Assembly (NCBI GenBank): GCA_958496175.1
Contig: OY292277.1
Location: 54,757,050-54,821,049, forward strand
Direction: 5' to 3'
From: Sisyra terminalis
Lineage: Eukaryota > Arthropoda > Insecta > Neuroptera > Sisyridae
DNA length: 64,000 bases
The notes beneath the pieces are model-generated. The model made no database searches, was not told the DNA's origin, and saw nothing but the letters and a program-made list of their open reading frames with translations. The translations under genes and the position numbers were made by a program. Shown in pieces: positions 60,960-64,000 of the stretch. The first letter of the stretch is position 1. Each line of letters begins with the position of its first letter.

Positions 60960-61974
60960 CTTACGGTAAAAACGTCGGTATTTTCTTTTAGTTCGCCGAA
61001 TTGCAAAGGGTACTCACTCACTAATGTAATTACTTCAGATTTTCAGGTTTACAATATGTGAAAGCCAAAAAACTTTAAGCTCATTTATAAACTTAACCTT
61101 TTTCAGATATATTTATCAGTTTAAATTTTTAAGCAGATCCCAAGTTTTTGTTTCTAATAATAAACCATGTTTGTTTTATATTAAGCAGTTATAACATTTC
61201 TCCTTTAACGGACTTTGATTATGAAATTTGAAATTTCGGTTGTTTATTAGACGTTATGCCGTACAAACTTAGCCACCCTTTTTTAACTCTTTTAGTGGGG
61301 GGAATTATCGAAAACCCTTTCTTATTATATAACGGCATCGTATAAGGACAACACTTTCCAAATTTTATCGACACAAATATGAATTTATCTTTGAAAATAC
61401 AATGTAAAACGAAAAAAAAATGTCCTTCTATATTTTAATTATGATTAAAAAGTAATTCGATTTCGCTCATTTGAACGTTGTACATACAAAATTGTTGGAA
61501 ATAGGTGGAAAGCGTGGAAGTAAAATCGAATATTTTATTTATATTCAATAACAATAATTGGTTTTAAAATTGTTCTGACAACCGTAGAAAAGTTAGTATA
61601 GAAGATTTTATATATTTATTGATGATAATGAAATATATGACAAAAAATTGCTTCCTTAATGCTTTTCAGCAGAATATATAATTGCTCCAGGTCACAATCA
61701 TTGGTTCATAAAAATTATATTTTAAAAAGTTTGATTGTTGAAAAACAAACAAAAATTAAAAACCGCCTCTTTGGTATTTAATATAAGTACCTACTACATA
61801 AACTTTCATACTAATAAGTGAAATGACATTATTTAAAATGCTGTTATCAAAATGATATAACAAAAAGAGACACTTATTATTAATTCATTATTTATTTATT
61901 AATAACACTTATTAAATTCAAAATTTCGATTAACTTAACATTTTCTCATATAAACTAAGTCACCTCCATTCACT
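60960..61974 (-). repeat. Family C repeat, reverse copy
   Basis: Reverse complement of about 3560-4490: shares TTTTCAGGTTTACAATATGT, GAAACTTAGCC-region neighbours, CATTGGTTCATAAAAA-type and TTTGATTGTTGAAAAAC segments. It lies inside family A copy 9. Confidence 0.7.
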
Positions 61975-62214
61975 TTGTTAGGGTAGGAATTTAAAAAAAA
62001 AATCTTATCACATGCCTACTTCTTATAAGGAATATACCGAATATTAAAATTTCATCTGGCAGAGGAGATATATAATTACACGGTTTTAAAAACGTATTTA
62101 CTTTAAGCTTTATTAATATAATTATTTTTTTTACTACTACTGTTACTTTTTTCGTTAATATTTCCTTATTGAGCAACCCTAAGGATTTATTTTCAACAAT
62201 TTTGTAAAAATAAA

Positions 62215-62285
62215 AACCAAGTCTCTTTTATTGTGAGCATAAGAATGTCAGATACGTAAGCGAATGTGCTATGAACAAATAGATT
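62215..62285 (-). repeat. tRNA-like/SINE fragment
   Basis: Shares TATTGTGAGCATAAGAATGT and CAGATACGTAAGCGAATG with the segment in element G (20255-20295). The B-box part is missing here. Confidence 0.45.
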
Positions 62286-62592
62286 GTTTGTTTATTATGT
62301 ATAAAAACATTTATATTTCAAAGAAACACGTTTTTATCTTTTAAATTAAATTACTGTGATTTTTATTAGTTCAACTAAATAATTAATACAGATCATTCTC
62401 TAACTTTTAAATACCTTTCCAATGATATATAACTCGCCTGTCTAAAGTAAAATTTTTTTTCATCCCTCAGTTTTTACGTAAGGGATACACTCCCTTATTA
62501 TTTTCAAGGAATGATAAATAGTCTAACGTGTGTGGGTAATTGTGTTGTATCTTAATATCAAGTTTCATTAAATTTGGATGTTCCGTTTTTTA

Positions 62593-62935
62593 CTATAGTG
62601 CCGTCTAACCGAGCACGGTGACCATGCGACATTTTTAAACTTGTGATATCTTTCGAATAGAATGTTTAAATTAAATAACTCAACAAGTTATATAATGGCA
62701 TTGAAGCAAACTTAAATATGAAGTCATTTATTTTGATAAGGATTAATCCCAAAGTATAAATAAAAGAGATTTTATAGCGGTGGCATTTATATATATTTTT
62801 TGAAAATGAAAAAAACACTTATTGTGGCATAACTATAATAGTTAGACATATGCTGTCGCTCTATTTTTTGTAGATAATGATATGTTCTACAAAATCGTAT
62901 TATATTATTTTGTTCTATAACCAATTGTTTTCGCA
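62593..62935. repeat. Unidentified insertion in family A copy 9
   Basis: Family A continuity (TTCCGTTTTT ... CAGCGCACGCG) is broken by about 340 bp starting ACTATAGTGCCGTCTAACCG. No TIR, coding region or relationship to the other families was found. Confidence 0.4.
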
Positions 62936-63164
62936 GCGCACGCGTTAAAAGAATGTTTTTTGTTAATTTTTTCAGACCTTGGGTTACATTATTGGAGTTT
63001 TAGTATGGATCCTTGACTTTTTTGAAAATTGAATATAGCCTATGTTCACCGGAACTAGTGTAGCTTGCCAACAGTGAAAGAATTTTTCAAATCGGTCAAG
63101 TAGTTTCGGAGCCTATTTATTACAAACAAACAATCAAACTTTTCCTCTTTATAATAATAGAGGA

Positions 63165-64000
63165 TAGATAAGTATAAGTATTATCTATAGTAGATTCAGG
63201 TATGTTGAGAAAATTTGGGAAGTCAATTAGAAAAAAAATTTGATGTATGTAGGAAAAATCGTACGACTGTCGTATTCTAAAACATTTATTTCCGTTTGAA
63301 ATAAATAAAAGGGAAATTGTGAAATAATTGGAAAAGTGAAATATATTCAAGACATTTGATTGGGATTTAATGGAATTGACGAAAGTGTTTCCATAAAATA
63401 TATTTCATTGATTTTCCTTTGTCTCTTCTCCAGTGAACATTATTTTCAAAATGTAGGTGAATATGTGAAAAATGTCATCAGGTTTTCATTGCAACAATAT
63501 GTAGTTTTTTTTTTTTGATTTTGTGCAACCATGAAATATCGGTAGATACGGTGTATATAATAATATGTTTCAAATTGAAAGTTTGATGTCGCTTGCATTT
63601 TGCATCATCGCATTGAATCAAAGTATTGATCGATAGATCGATCCAGTTGACATTTCAATATCAATGAATGGTGGCCCAAGAATTAAGTGTTCAACACTGA
63701 TGCTGATTATAATGAACAGACGTGCTAAAAATGGCAATCCAGCATCATTAATTTTAATTACGCGTAATTGGATTCAATTTTCTTCGCGCTAATGTCTTTG
63801 TTGGCCAAGAATGTGATCTAAAAATTTGCCCCTATAAATAGTTTCAAAATACATATACGTGAATATTTATCACTTTTTGAAAAAGAAATTTTCCTTATCG
63901 CTTAGATAATATTATACCACTCGTAAATGTATAATACATAAACGTTTAGAATTTCGTTTTAGAATTTTTTTTCCGCATAATATTGGAAGTTATATATGGC
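63165..64000. other. AT-rich non-coding stretch to the window end
   Basis: No gene or recognised repeat. Confidence 0.4.

Larger units (their letters stand above)
60272..63164 (+). repeat. Family A repeat, copy 9, with several insertions
   Basis: Head ACTAGCAGATCCCCGCAACT at 60272 and tail CTCTTTATAATAATAGAG at 63164. The copy is more diverged than others and its 63-codon frame is broken. It is interrupted by a reverse family-C copy (about 60960-61974), a tRNA-like fragment (about 62215-62285) and an unidentified piece of about 340 bp (about 62593-62935). Confidence 0.75.

Overview
This window is eukaryotic nuclear DNA from an arthropod, most likely an insect. It is AT-rich, has no bacterial-style gene packing, carries GT-AG splice signals, and is crowded with transposable elements whose families are typical of insects (two DD34D mariners, a Jockey-clade LINE, hAT-type and TA-flanked MITEs). 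The order or species cannot be fixed from the sequence alone.

Host coding content is sparse. The only convincing coding exon is at 994-1337 (+): a 114-codon, Ser/Arg-rich stretch with a polypyrimidine/AG acceptor and a GTGAGT donor. A second short exon candidate lies at 38046-38112 (+), with the same kind of acceptor and an almost identical donor context. If both belong to one gene, most of the window is one or more very large introns on the plus strand. Two less AT-rich patches (about 5430-5800 and 53090-53540) look like promoter, 5'-exon or untranslated-exon DNA, but no product can be assigned.

The rest is transposon-rich filler. Family A/B, a non-coding retroelement-like repeat with a conserved head containing CCCCGCGACTTCGTCTGCG and a tail like ATAATAATAGA, occurs about ten times (6.1, 7.7, 19.5, 22.7, 25.9, 34.2, 40.8, 45.4, 56.1 and 60.3 kb). 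Families C (3.4 kb and 61 kb) and F (32.8 kb) share its head-and-tail layout. Family D is a foldback element with arms of about 0.86 kb (10.7-12.4, 29.2-31.5 and 51.0-51.6 kb, plus a solo end at 21.4 kb). A nested pair of palindromes lies at 35.8-37.3 kb. A 1.4-kb element at 19.8-21.2 kb carries a 25-bp and a 72-bp repeat array. A 5'-truncated Jockey LINE lies at 13.6-15.2 kb. Degenerate mariners lie at 47.9-48.8 kb (internally deleted) and 57.5-59.1 kb (split by a hAT MITE).

The most interesting object is a hammerhead-ribozyme-like sequence at 55970-56021, in the loop of a palindromic repeat that was later split by a family-B insertion. All three hammerhead stems can be drawn. Other points worth checking are the 25/72-bp repeat element, a 51-bp target duplication around a truncated family-B copy, a deletion in the mariner filled by a 10-bp repeat, and a perfect 24-bp hairpin at 43171-43226. 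No CRISPR array, rRNA or intact tRNA was seen.
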